A stretch of 64,000 bases of DNA. Origin: Actinoplanes sp. NBC_00393 (lineage in GTDB: Bacteria > Actinomycetota > Actinomycetes > Mycobacteriales > Micromonosporaceae). How positions within the stretch are numbered: position 1 is the first letter of the stretch; every line of letters starts with the position of its first letter. The stretch lies in assembly GCF_036053395.1 (NCBI RefSeq), contig NZ_CP107942.1:11026001-11090000 (forward strand), given 5' to 3'. The notes under the pieces are model-generated. The model was given only the letters and a program-made list of their open reading frames with translations. It made no database searches and was not told the origin of the DNA. The translations under genes and the position numbers were made by a program. Below are positions 41,660 to 49,860 of this stretch, one piece after another.

Positions 41660-42892
41660 ATGGCTGCCATCGAGATGCGCAACATCGTGAAGGAGTACGG
41701 CGACGGCTTCAAAGCCGTCAACGACGTCAGCCTCGACATCGCCGACGGCGAGTTCATGATCCTGGTCGGCCCGTCCGGGTGCGGCAAGTCGACGCTGCTC
41801 CGCATGATCGTCGGTCTGGAGGACATCACCTCCGGCGACATGGTGATCGGCGGTGACCGGGTCAACGAGAAGGCGCCCCGGGACCGCAACCTGTCCATGG
41901 TGTTCCAGAACTACGCGCTCTACCCGCACCTGACCGTCTTCGAGAACATCGCCTTCCCGCTGCGCCTGCAGAAGGGGCTCAAGGAGGACGAGATCCAGAA
42001 ACGGGTACGCGACGCGGCCGCGATGCTCGAGCTCAACGAGCATCTGGACCGCAAGCCGGCCAACCTCTCCGGCGGGCAGCGGCAGCGGGTCGCCATGGGC
42101 CGGGCCATCGTGCGGCAGGTCAACGCGTTCCTCTTCGACGAGCCGCTGTCCAACCTCGACGCGAAACTGCGCGGGCAGATGCGTACCGAGATCTCCCGGA
42201 TGCAGCGCCGGCTGGGCACCACCACGGTGTACGTCACGCACGACCAGACCGAGGCGATGACGCTGGGCGACCGGGTGGCGGTGCTGCGCCGCGGCCTGCT
42301 GCAGCAGGTGGCGTCCCCCCGGGAGCTGTACGAGCAGCCGGTCAACATGTTCGTCGCCGGCTTCATCGGTTCCCCGCCGATGAACTTCCTGCCCGCGACG
42401 GTCGAGGGCGGCCGGCTGAAGCTGCCGTTCCTGGAGACCGACGTTCCCGCCGTGGCGGCCGACAAGGTCAGCGACGGGCAGTTGCTGATCGCCGGGATCC
42501 GGCCGGAGCACTTCGAGGACGCCCGGGCGCTGGACGACACGAAACGGGCGAAGGGCACCCTGTTCCGGGCCCGGGTGGACGTCACCGAGTGGCTCGGGGA
42601 CTCGCAGTACGCGTACATCCCGTTCGAGTCGAACCCGGAGGTGGCCCAGCAGCTCGCCGACCTGGCCGCCGAACTGGACAGCGAGGCGCTGCGCAGCCAG
42701 CTGATCGTCTCGATCGACGCGATGAGCCGGCTGCGGGAGAACCACGAGGGCGAGTTCTGGGTGGACACCAGCCGGATCCACCTGTTCGAACCGCGCAGCG
42801 GCGAGAACCTGACCCGGGACGAGGCCGCCGCGGCCGACCTGGCCCAGTTCGAACAGGAGGAGCTGCGCGAGCGGATGGACCATGCCCGGTGA
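41660..42892 (+). CDS. ugpC: Sugar ABC transporter ATPase (UgpC/MsmX/SugC type)
   Basis: 410 residues. Walker [10 protein letters not shown] at 37-45, Q-loop [18 protein letters not shown], signature LSGGQRQR, Walker [17 protein letters not shown] and switch [15 protein letters not shown] long C-terminal regulatory (TOBE) part begins near 240 ([28 protein letters not shown]). Such ATPases often energise several importers, so it may also serve the ATPase-less uronate transporter at 28168-31168. The end overlaps the glucosidase gene by 11 bp. Confidence 0.95.
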   Translation: MAAIEMRNIVKEYGDGFKAVNDVSLDIADGEFMILVGPSGCGKSTLLRMIVGLEDITSGDMVIGGDRVNEKAPRDRNLSMVFQNYALYPHLTVFENIAFPLRLQKGLKEDEIQKRVRDAAAMLELNEHLDRKPANLSGGQRQRVAMGRAIVRQVNAFLFDEPLSNLDAKLRGQMRTEISRMQRRLGTTTVYVTHDQTEAMTLGDRVAVLRRGLLQQVASPRELYEQPVNMFVAGFIGSPPMNFLPATVEGGRLKLPFLETDVPAVAADKVSDGQLLIAGIRPEHFEDARALDDTKRAKGTLFRARVDVTEWLGDSQYAYIPFESNPEVAQQLADLAAELDSEALRSQLIVSIDAMSRLRENHEGEFWVDTSRIHLFEPRSGENLTRDEAAAADLAQFEQEELRERMDHAR

Positions 42893-44432
42893 GTGGTGGC
42901 GCAGCGCCGTCATCTACCAGGTGTACGTGTGGAGTTTCGCGGACTCCGACGGCGACGGGATCGGCGACCTGCCGGGTGTCCGGTCCCGCCTGCCGTACCT
43001 GCGTGACCTGGGGATCGACGCGGTCTGGCTGAACCCGTTCTACCCGTCGCCGCAGGCCGACAACGGGTACGACGTCGCCGACTACCGGGACGTGGACCCG
43101 CGGTTCGGCACCCTGGACGACGCGGCCGCGCTGATCCGTGACGCCCACGACCTGGGCCTGCGGATCATCCTCGACCTGGTGCCGAACCACACCTCCGACA
43201 TGCACCCCTGGTTCGTCGAGGCGCTGGCCGCGCCACCCGGCAGCCGGGAGCGGGCCCGCTACCTGTTCCGCGACGGTGGCGACCTGCCCCCGAACAACTG
43301 GATCAGCATGTTCGGCGGCCGCGCCTGGACCCGCGTCGACTCCCAGTGGTACCTGCACCTGTTCGCCCCGGAACAGCCCGACCTGGACTGGACCAACGGG
43401 GAGGTGCGTGCCGAGTTCGAGGACATCCTGCGGTTCTGGTTCGACCTGGGCGCCGACGGGTTCCGCATCGACGTGGCGCACGGGCTGGCCAAGGACCCGC
43501 AGATGCCGGATCTGGGGGAGCGGCAGATCGCGACCGGCCCGGCGCCGGAGGGGCACCCGCACTGGGACCTCGACGAGGTGCACGACGTCTACCGGTCCTG
43601 GCGGGCGCTGGCCGACAGCTATCCGGGCGACCGGGTCTTCGTCGGTGAGGTGTGGGTGCAGAGCCTCAGCCGGCTCGCCCGGTACCTGCACCCGGACGAG
43701 CTGCACACCGCCTTCAACTTCACCTTTCTGCTGGCGCCGTGGTCGGCCGGGGCGCTGCGGGCGGCGATCGACGACAGCATCGGCTACCTGTCGGTGGTGG
43801 GCGCCCCGGCGACCTGGGTGCTCTCCAACCACGACGTGGTCCGGCATGTCACCCGGTACGGCGGCGGGGCGCTCGGCTATCGGCGGGCGCGGGCCGCGGC
43901 GCTGCTGATGCTCGCGCTGCCGGGTGGGGCGTACGTCTACCAGGGCGAGGAGCTCGGTCTGCCGGAGGTGACGGACCTGCCCGACGAGGTGCGGCGGGAC
44001 CCGACCTTCGCCCGCAGCGGGGGAGCGGACCCGGGGCGGGACGGCTGCCGGGTGCCGTTGCCGTGGTCCGGCACGTCGCCGTCGTACGGCTTCGGGCCGG
44101 GCGCCGCGTCCTGGCTGCCGCAGCCGGCGGAGTGGGCCCGGCTCAGCGTCGAGCAGCAGACCGGCGACCCGGACTCGATGCTCACGCTCTACCGCTCGGC
44201 GCTGCGACTGCGCAAGGAGCTCGGGGACGACGGGATGACCTGGCTGGCCAGCGGCGACGACGTGCTGGCCTTCCGCCGTGGCCCGGGTTTCGTCTGCGTG
44301 GTCAACGTGGGCGACGACCCGGCGGTACTGCCGGCCGAGGTCCGCGGCGGCACGCTGCTGCTGGCCAGCGGTCCGGCCCTGGCCGGCGACACTCTCCCGG
44401 GGGCCACGGCGGCCTGGTACGCCGTGGAGTAA
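42882..44432 (+). CDS. GH13 alpha-glucosidase, intracellular
   Basis: 516 residues. ATG inside the end of the ATPase gene. Oligo-glucosidase type GH13: [69 protein letters not shown], the nucleophile Asp in [13 protein letters not shown], the acid Glu in VFVGEVW, and the third Asp in [14 protein letters not shown]. No signal peptide, so it hydrolyses sugars brought in by the ABC importer of this operon. The [15 protein letters not shown] motif suits alpha-glucosidases acting on short oligomers, maltose- or isomaltose-like. Two hairpins after the stop end the operon. Confidence 0.93.
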   Translation: MPGEWWRSAVIYQVYVWSFADSDGDGIGDLPGVRSRLPYLRDLGIDAVWLNPFYPSPQADNGYDVADYRDVDPRFGTLDDAAALIRDAHDLGLRIILDLVPNHTSDMHPWFVEALAAPPGSRERARYLFRDGGDLPPNNWISMFGGRAWTRVDSQWYLHLFAPEQPDLDWTNGEVRAEFEDILRFWFDLGADGFRIDVAHGLAKDPQMPDLGERQIATGPAPEGHPHWDLDEVHDVYRSWRALADSYPGDRVFVGEVWVQSLSRLARYLHPDELHTAFNFTFLLAPWSAGALRAAIDDSIGYLSVVGAPATWVLSNHDVVRHVTRYGGGALGYRRARAAALLMLALPGGAYVYQGEELGLPEVTDLPDEVRRDPTFARSGGADPGRDGCRVPLPWSGTSPSYGFGPGAASWLPQPAEWARLSVEQQTGDPDSMLTLYRSALRLRKELGDDGMTWLASGDDVLAFRRGPGFVCVVNVGDDPAVLPAEVRGGTLLLASGPALAGDTLPGATAAWYAVE

Positions 44433-44506
44433 GAGGTCGATTTCATCCCGTAACCTCAGGAGCGGCGCCAAGAGCCCGATTCCGGCGGAAGGGTTGCCAA
44501 ATCGCT

Positions 44507-44530
44507 CACCATCCAAGATCATGGATGGTG
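44507..44530 (+). terminator. Hairpin, first of a tandem terminator pair
   Basis: CACCATCCA, loop AGATCA, TGGATGGTG: a perfect 9-bp stem 75 bp after the glucosidase stop, directly abutting the next hairpin. Confidence 0.65.
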
Positions 44531-44569
44531 CGTGCCCGTCCCGGTTCCCCCGTGCCCGGACGGGCACGC
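44530..44569 (+). terminator. Intrinsic terminator of the importer operon
   Basis: GCGTGCCCGTCC (44530-44541), 16-nt loop, GGACGGGCACGC (44558-44569), then CCTTTCT. A 12-bp perfect stem. Confidence 0.8.
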
Positions 44570-44629
44570 CCTTTCTCCCGGCACATTGCCATCCCGTTAA
44601 CGACGTGAGTCAATGGATGCGCGCTTGAA

Positions 44630-44643
44630 TGGGAGCGCTCCCA
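44630..44643 (+). promoter_or_regulatory. CebR box (cellulose-utilisation operator)
   Basis: TGGGAGCGCTCCCA is identical to the 14-bp palindrome bound by CebR in Streptomyces and CelR in Thermobifida upstream of cellulase and mannanase genes. It lies 26 bp before the start codon of the GH5 gene. The regulator itself is not encoded in this window. Confidence 0.92.
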
Positions 44644-44669
44644 AGAGTCCCCCGTCTTGAGGTAGGTCA

Positions 44670-46049
44670 ATGAAACGCCGACTCGCCACCCTCGGCGCCG
44701 CGCTGCTCGCGGCCGCCGCAGCCGTCCTCTTCCACGTCGCCCCCGCGTACGCCGCCACCGGCCTGCACGTGTCCGGCACCGACATCGTGGAGGCCAACGG
44801 CCAGAAGTTCGTGATGCGCGGCATCAACCACATGCACACCTGGTACACCGGCCAGACCAACTCGTTCGCCGACATCAAGGCGGCCGGCGCCAACACCGTA
44901 CGGGTCGTGCTCAGCGGCGGCCGGTGGACCGCGAACAGCGCCGCCGACGTCACCAACGTGATCAACCTGTGTAAGGCGAACAAGCTGATCTGCGTGCTGG
45001 AGAACCACGACACCACCGGGTACGGCGAGGACGCCGCGGCGTACAGCCTGGACCAGGCGGCGGACTACTGGATCGGGCTCAAGAGCGTGCTCGCCGGCCA
45101 GGAGGACTACGTCGTCATCAACATCGGCAACGAGCCGATCGGCAACACCAACGCCGGCCAGTGGACCGCCGCGACCGTCGCCGCCATCCAGAAGATGCGC
45201 ACCAACGGCTTCGAGCACCTGCTCATGATCGACGCGCCGAACTGGGGCCAGGACTGGCAGTACGTCATGCGCGACAACGCCCAGGCGGTCCTGGACGCCG
45301 ACACCCGCGACAACACGGTGCTCTCCATCCACATGTACGCGGTGTTCAACACCGCCGCGTCCATCACCGCCTACCTCGACCACTTCGAGAGCCGCGGCTG
45401 GCCGCTGGTGATCGGCGAGTTCGGCTGGCGGTTCGACTCCAGCCAGGTCGACCACGAGACGATCCTGGCCGAGTCGGTCAAGCGGGATCTCGGCTATCTG
45501 GGCTGGTCGTGGGCCGGCAACACGGACCCGATCCTGGACATGGCCACCAACTTCAACCCGGCCCAGCTGACCACCTGGGGCGACCGCATCTTCAACGGCG
45601 TCAACGGGATCAAGGCCACCGCCAAGCAGGCCACGATCTTCGGGGGCTCCTCGTCCCCGTCGCCGAGCAACCCGTCCTCCCCGTCACCGAGCAACCCGCC
45701 GAGTGACCCGCCGCCGTCGTCGCCCAGCCCCAGCAGCCCGCCCACCGGCGCCTGCACCGCCACCTACGCGGTCACCGGCCAGTGGCCCGGCGGCTTCCAG
45801 GGCGAAGTCAAGATCACTGCGGGCAGCGCGGCGATCAACGGCTGGACCGTGACCTGGACCTACGCCAACGGCCAGACCGTCACCAGCCACTGGGGCTCGA
45901 TCGTGACCAGCAGCGGCTCCACGGTCACCGCCCGCAACGCGAGCTGGAACGGCAGGCTCGCCGCCGGCGGCAGCGCCGCCTTCGGTTTCCTCGGCTCATG
46001 GACCGGAACCAACAGCAACCCCACGGTCAACTGCACAGCAACCCTTTGA
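44670..46049 (+). CDS. Secreted beta-mannanase (GH5, subfamily-8-like) with CBM2
   Basis: 459 residues. Signal peptide to about residue 28 (AYA-A). The catalytic domain (about 30-325) follows actinobacterial mannanases closely: GLHVSGTDIVEANGQKFVMRGINHMHTWY, NTVRVVLSGGRW, ICVLENHDTTGYGED, acid/base Glu155 in INIGNEPIG, DAPNWGQDW, HMYAVF, nucleophile Glu250 in VIGEFGWRF, and GWSWAGN. A Pro/Ser linker (about 328-355) leads to CBM2 (about 357-459: CTATYAVTGQWPGGFQGEVKITAGSAAINGWTVTWTY, NASWNGRLAAGGSAAFGFLGS, VNCTATL). It cleaves beta-mannans; a broader endoglucanase activity is possible. Control by the CebR box implies induction by cello-oligosaccharides. Confidence 0.92.
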   Translation: MKRRLATLGAALLAAAAAVLFHVAPAYAATGLHVSGTDIVEANGQKFVMRGINHMHTWYTGQTNSFADIKAAGANTVRVVLSGGRWTANSAADVTNVINLCKANKLICVLENHDTTGYGEDAAAYSLDQAADYWIGLKSVLAGQEDYVVINIGNEPIGNTNAGQWTAATVAAIQKMRTNGFEHLLMIDAPNWGQDWQYVMRDNAQAVLDADTRDNTVLSIHMYAVFNTAASITAYLDHFESRGWPLVIGEFGWRFDSSQVDHETILAESVKRDLGYLGWSWAGNTDPILDMATNFNPAQLTTWGDRIFNGVNGIKATAKQATIFGGSSSPSPSNPSSPSPSNPPSDPPPSSPSPSSPPTGACTATYAVTGQWPGGFQGEVKITAGSAAINGWTVTWTYANGQTVTSHWGSIVTSSGSTVTARNASWNGRLAAGGSAAFGFLGSWTGTNSNPTVNCTATL

Positions 46050-46510
46050 GGTACGACCTACGCCGCCCCGCCGAACCGTGGCCGTTCCCGGGAGTCCGCG
46101 CGAGCCAGGCGCGGGTCCGGGCCACAGCGCGGCCGCCGGGCTGATGCAGGTGGCGGGCTGACCCCGGGGTCGCCGCCCGCCCGCTCGAACAGCATTGAGC
46201 GTCAGCCGGTTGGCCCGGCTGACGCCCACTGTCGTGTCGCGGGCGTTTTCACAGCGCTGGGCGTCAGCCGGTTGAACCGGCTGACGCCCAGCGTCGTGTT
46301 CCGGGCGTTCTGGCAGCGTTGGGGGTCAGCCGGACCCGAGGGTGAGCCCGGCGGTCGCCGGGCGGCCGGGAGTGGCTGCTTGGTCGCGCTGCACTCAGGG
46401 GACGGCGCTTGCTTCTGAGACAGTCGTCGCGCGTACCGGAAAGCTGGGAACCGATCATCGTGGATCCGTGACAGGATACTGGCGAGTAACCACCGAAGGT
46501 TGGGATCGCC
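46050..46510. other. Gene-free region with repeats
   Basis: 460 bp between the mannanase and oxidoreductase genes. It contains the 62-bp repeat units at 46189-46334. The 3' part (46335-46510) has an AGGATACTGG stretch at about 46473 that may serve as a -10 for the oxidoreductase gene. No gene was found. Confidence 0.5.
46189..46334 (+). repeat. Second tandem repeat family, 62-bp units
   Basis: GTCAGCCGG recurs at 46201, 46263 and 46325 (62-bp period). Each full unit reads ACAGC..TG.GC, then the perfect hairpin GCGTCAGCCGG/CCGGCTGACGC (11-bp arms, 5-nt loop), then a GTCGTGT..CGGGCGTT tail. The third unit is truncated and runs into GAGGGTGAGCCCGGCGGTCGC, also present near 37253. The architecture matches the units at 36578. 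Confidence 0.85.
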
Positions 46511-48700
46511 ATGCGCACCGCGTATCGGACCTGCCCGCTGTGCGAGGCCGCGTGCGGCCTGGAGCTCACCATCGCCGAAGGCGAGGTGGTCGCCGCGCGC
46601 GGCGACCGGGAGCATGTGTTCAGCCACGGCTTCGTGTGCCCGAAGGGCGCGACGTTCGGCCAGCTCTCCGGCGACCCGGACAGGCTGCGCAAACCCCTGG
46701 TGCGCCGCGACGGCCGGCATGTCGAGGTGGAGTGGGACGAGGCGTTCGCGGCGATCGAGGCCGGACTGAAACCGATCATCGAGCAGTACGGGCGGGACGC
46801 GGTCGGCGTCTACGTCGGCAATCCGAACGCCCACACCATGTCCGGCGGTCTCTACCTGACGCCGCTGCTCAAGGCGATCGGTAGCCGCAACATCTTCTCG
46901 GCCAGCACGGTCGACCAGATGCCCAAGCACGTGTCGTGCGGCTATCTGTACGGGCATCCGCTGTCCATCCCGGTGCCCGATGTGGATCGCACCGACCTGC
47001 TGCTGATGCTCGGTGCCAACCCCTGGGAGTCGAACGGCAGCCTGGCGACCGCGGCGGACTTCCCGGGCCGGCTCAAGGCGATCCAGGCGCGCGGCGGCCG
47101 GTTCATCGTGGTCGACCCGCGGCGGACCCGGACGGCCGAGCACGCCGACGAGCACCTGTTCATCCGGCCCGGCACGGACGCGTTCCTGCTGTTCGGGATC
47201 GTGCACACGCTGTTCGCCGAGGACCTGACCGACCTAGGCCGGCTCGCTGAGCACGTGACCGGGGTCGAGGAGGTGCGGGAGCTGGCGACGGCGTTCCCGG
47301 CGGAGCGGGTCGCGACGGTCTGCGACGTGCCGGCCGAGCGGATCCGCGGCCTGGCCCGCGAGCTGGCGGCCGCGCCGACCGCAGCGGTGTACGGGCGGAT
47401 CGGCACCTGCACGGTCGAGTTCGGGACGCTGACCAGCTGGCTCGTCGACGTGGTGAACGTGCTCACCGGCAACCTGGACCGGCCCGGCGGGGTGATGTTC
47501 CCGCTGGCCCCGCACCTGCGGCCGAACAGCCGGCCGGGTGGTAGGGGGTTCGCGACCGGGCGGTGGCGCAGCCGGGTTCGCGGGCTGCCCGAGATCAAGG
47601 GTGAGCTGCCGGTGGCGGCGCTGGCCGAGGAGATCGAGACGCCGGGGGACGGGCAGATCCGGGCGTTCGTGACGGTGGCCGGCAACCCGGTGCTGTCCAC
47701 GCCGAACAGCGCTCGGCTGGACCGGGCGCTCGGCGGGCTCGACTTCATGGTCAGCGTGGATCCGTACCTGAACGAGACCACCCGGCACGCCGACGTGGTG
47801 CTGCCGCCGGCCGACAGCACGCGCAAGGGGCACTACGACTTCGCGTTCCTGGCCCTGTCGGTGCGCAACTTCGCGGCGTACTCACCGCCGGTCCTCCCGG
47901 CCGACCCGGCCGGCATGGACGAGTGCGACATCCTGGCCCGGCTCATCCTGCTGGCCAGCGGCCGGGGTGCGAGTGCCGATCCGGCGCAGCTGCACGAGAT
48001 GCTGCTCGCCGGGGCGCTCGAGAAGGCCGGCGCCGCCGGCAAACGCGATCAGGTCAGTGGGGACGGGCCGGCCGAGCGGCTCCTGGATGTGGCGTTGCGT
48101 GCCGGGGCGTACGGGGACGGCTTCGGCGCCCGGCCGGACGGGCTCTCCCTGGACCGGTTGCTGGCCAGCCCGCACGGCGTCGACCTGGGCCCGCTGCAGC
48201 CGCGCATCCCCGAGGTGCTGAAGACGCCCAGCGGCACGGTCGAACTCTTCGTGCCGGCGATCGGCGACGACGTCGCCCGGCTGCACGCCGCGCTGGACCG
48301 GCAGCGCGACGACCTGGTCCTGATCGGTCGCCGCCACCTGCGTTCCAACAACAGCTGGGGGCACAACGTGCCGGCCCTGGTGAAGGGCCGGGACCGGTGC
48401 ACGCTGCAGGTGCACCCGCTGGACGCGGCCCGGCTGGTCCTGTCCGACGGCGACGAGGCGCAGGTGACCTCGCGGGCCGGCGGGCTGTCGGCGCGGGTCG
48501 AGGTCACCGACCGGGTGATGCCCGGCGTGGTGAGCCTGCCGCACGGGTGGGGCCACGACCTGCCGGGAACCCGGCTCGCGGTCGCGGCTGCCCACCCGGG
48601 CGTGAACTCGAACCTGCTCACCGACGAACTGGTGATCGACCCGCTCTCCGGCAACAGCGTCCTCAACGGCATCCCGGTCGAGGTGAAACCGGCCGGTTAG
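46511..48700 (+). CDS. Molybdopterin oxidoreductase (formate dehydrogenase/nitrate reductase family)
   Basis: 729 residues. An N-terminal [4Fe-4S] site (Cys8, Cys11, Cys15, Cys43 in CPLCEAAC...VCPKG) is followed by the molybdopterin domains: VGVYVGNPNAHTMSGGLYL, DLLLMLGANPWESNG, IVVDPRRTRTAEHADEHLFIRPGTDAFLLFGI, LTGNLDRPGGVMF, and VSVDPYLNETTRHADVVLPPADSTRKGHYDF. The C-terminal MGD-binding domain has RRHLRSNNSWGHNVPALVKG and SLPHGWGHDLPGTRLAVAAAHPGVNSNLLTDE. No Tat signal, so it is cytoplasmic. The Mo ligand is not obvious. Lone gene with no partner subunit nearby, common in actinobacteria. The stop codon lies in a 33-bp tandem repeat. Confidence 0.9.
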   Translation: MRTAYRTCPLCEAACGLELTIAEGEVVAARGDREHVFSHGFVCPKGATFGQLSGDPDRLRKPLVRRDGRHVEVEWDEAFAAIEAGLKPIIEQYGRDAVGVYVGNPNAHTMSGGLYLTPLLKAIGSRNIFSASTVDQMPKHVSCGYLYGHPLSIPVPDVDRTDLLLMLGANPWESNGSLATAADFPGRLKAIQARGGRFIVVDPRRTRTAEHADEHLFIRPGTDAFLLFGIVHTLFAEDLTDLGRLAEHVTGVEEVRELATAFPAERVATVCDVPAERIRGLARELAAAPTAAVYGRIGTCTVEFGTLTSWLVDVVNVLTGNLDRPGGVMFPLAPHLRPNSRPGGRGFATGRWRSRVRGLPEIKGELPVAALAEEIETPGDGQIRAFVTVAGNPVLSTPNSARLDRALGGLDFMVSVDPYLNETTRHADVVLPPADSTRKGHYDFAFLALSVRNFAAYSPPVLPADPAGMDECDILARLILLASGRGASADPAQLHEMLLAGALEKAGAAGKRDQVSGDGPAERLLDVALRAGAYGDGFGARPDGLSLDRLLASPHGVDLGPLQPRIPEVLKTPSGTVELFVPAIGDDVARLHAALDRQRDDLVLIGRRHLRSNNSWGHNVPALVKGRDRCTLQVHPLDAARLVLSDGDEAQVTSRAGGLSARVEVTDRVMPGVVSLPHGWGHDLPGTRLAVAAAHPGVNSNLLTDELVIDPLSGNSVLNGIPVEVKPAG

Positions 48701-48829
48701 CCCGCGGTTCCGCTGGATGTGATCGCCGGCTCAGCTTGCGGTGTCGCTGGGGTGCTCGTCGGCTCAGCCTGCCGTGTCGCTGGTGTACTCGTCGGCTCAG
48801 CCTGCCGTGTCGCTGGTGTACTCGTCGGC
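48698..48829. repeat. 33-bp tandem repeat containing a stop codon
   Basis: Units begin at 48698 (diverged), 48731, 48764 and 48797. On the minus strand the 48797 unit encodes the last ten residues and the stop of the small gene (ADEYTSDTAG-stop). The next two units beyond the stop repeat it as ADEYTSDTAG-stop and ADEHPSDTAS-stop. The diverged fourth unit overlaps the TAG stop of the oxidoreductase gene on the other strand. Confidence 0.85.
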
Positions 48830-49048
48830 CGGCGTCCGCAGCGCGCCGGTCGTGGCGTCGCCGGTGGTCGTGTTGGCCACGCCCGGGCCGGAGACCGGCC
48901 GGTTCGGGAAGCTGGCCGGTCCGGCGGTGCCACCGGTGGTGGTCATGATGCCGCCGTCGGCGGGCGGCGGGCCGCCGTTGCGCAGCTGCTCGGGATCGGT
49001 GTCCGCGTCCAGCGTGCTGGACAGTTCCGGATCGAGCTGGTCGCTCAT
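48797..49048 (-). CDS. Small disordered hypothetical protein
   Basis: 83 residues from the ATG at 49048, with GGAGG six bases upstream; an adjacent ATG at 49051 is possible. Sequence MSDQLDPELSSTLDADTDPEQLRNGG followed by Gly/Thr/Pro-rich DGGIMTTTGGTAGPASFPNRP and a TTTGDATTGALRTPADEYT tail. It looks acidic and unfolded, with no known domain. The strong ribosome-binding site supports it being real. Its 3' end is tandemly repeated downstream of the stop. Divergent from the lipoprotein gene. Confidence 0.6.
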   Translation of the reverse strand: MSDQLDPELSSTLDADTDPEQLRNGGPPPADGGIMTTTGGTAGPASFPNRPVSGPGVANTTTGDATTGALRTPADEYTSDTAG

Positions 49049-49132
49049 CATCCACCTCCGGTCGGGGTCGTCGTGTCGCGGTCCGGAATGCCCGGCTGCG
49101 GCCGCCTCAAACGACCTTGGGCGCTATGGCAG

Positions 49133-49161
49133 TTGATCTTGTCGTACCCATCGGCTACCGT
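49133..49161 (+). promoter_or_regulatory. Promoter of a probably leaderless lipoprotein gene
   Basis: TTGATC (49133-49138), 17-bp spacer, TACCGT (49156-49161), with the GTG only 8 bp beyond. Transcription would start at or next to the start codon. Confidence 0.5.
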
Positions 49162-49169
49162 CCCCGCCT

Positions 49170-49676
49170 GTGATTCGTACACGTGTATTTACCGCCGTCC
49201 TGTCCGGCGCTCTTTTGCTGACCGTCTCCGCTTGCGGCGGCGACGATGCCGAGACGACCGCGGGCGCCGCGCCCACGGCTGCCGCGACCACGGCTGCGGC
49301 CGAGGCCACCACCGCCCCGGCGACCGAGGCTGCCGCTCCGGCGGACGACAAGGCGCTCTGCAAGGAGGCCGGTGCGGCCGCCAAGAAGATGTCGGCCGAC
49401 ATGGCCACGCTCATCACCGACGCGATTCAGAACGGCACTGAGCCGTCGCCGGCCGACTACAAGACGCTGCTGACCGACATGGATCAGGCGCTGACCGCGG
49501 TCGTGGGCACCGCGGACAGCAAGGTCGCCGCTGCCATGAAAGAGGTGGCCGCGCAGTCGGCCAAGGCCGCCGCCGCTCCGGATCCGGTGGAGGCCGCTTC
49601 GGACCCGGCGTTCGAGAAGTCCGGCACGGCGCTCACCGCGGCCTGCAAGAAGGTCGGCGTCAAGGTCAACTTCTGA
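49170..49676 (+). CDS. Small Ala-rich lipoprotein of unknown function
   Basis: 168 residues. Signal peptide with lipobox TVSAC (Cys22), then an Ala/Thr-rich linker (about 27-60). The mature helical domain (about 62-168) has two Cys (CKEAGAAAKKMSADMATLITDAIQNG and ALTAACKKVGVKVNF) that could form a disulfide. No known family. No ribosome-binding site before the GTG, consistent with a leaderless mRNA. Followed by a hairpin terminator. Confidence 0.8.
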   Translation: MIRTRVFTAVLSGALLLTVSACGGDDAETTAGAAPTAAATTAAAEATTAPATEAAAPADDKALCKEAGAAAKKMSADMATLITDAIQNGTEPSPADYKTLLTDMDQALTAVVGTADSKVAAAMKEVAAQSAKAAAAPDPVEAASDPAFEKSGTALTAACKKVGVKVNF

Positions 49677-49692
49677 CGATTGCTGTGCACGC

Positions 49693-49723
49693 GGGGCCGG
49701 GGATCGAATCCCCGGGCCCGCTG
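49693..49723 (+). terminator. Hairpin terminator after the lipoprotein gene
   Basis: GCGGGGCCGGGGAT, loop CGA, ATCCCCGGGCCCGC: a 14-bp stem with one mismatch, 16 bp after the stop. No T-run. Confidence 0.65.
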
Positions 49724-49860
49724 CCGTTGGCGGACGTGCACCGATCGATGATGATCTTATCGACACGTCTCGATTTTGGACCGTTCGGCCCATGTCGTCA
49801 CCCCTCGGCTGTGGGGTCGGATCGAGGCGACCGGTTATTGCCGTCCAAAAAGGAGGTACC

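Noticed and set aside
44670..46049. Annotating the GH5 gene as a cellulase because of the CebR box and CBM2
   Set aside because: The catalytic-domain motifs follow actinobacterial GH5 mannanases. CebR/CelR also controls mannanase genes.
49693..49723. tRNA-like T-arm (GGGGATCGAATCCCC)
   Set aside because: No acceptor, D or anticodon arms around it. It behaves as a terminator hairpin after the lipoprotein gene.
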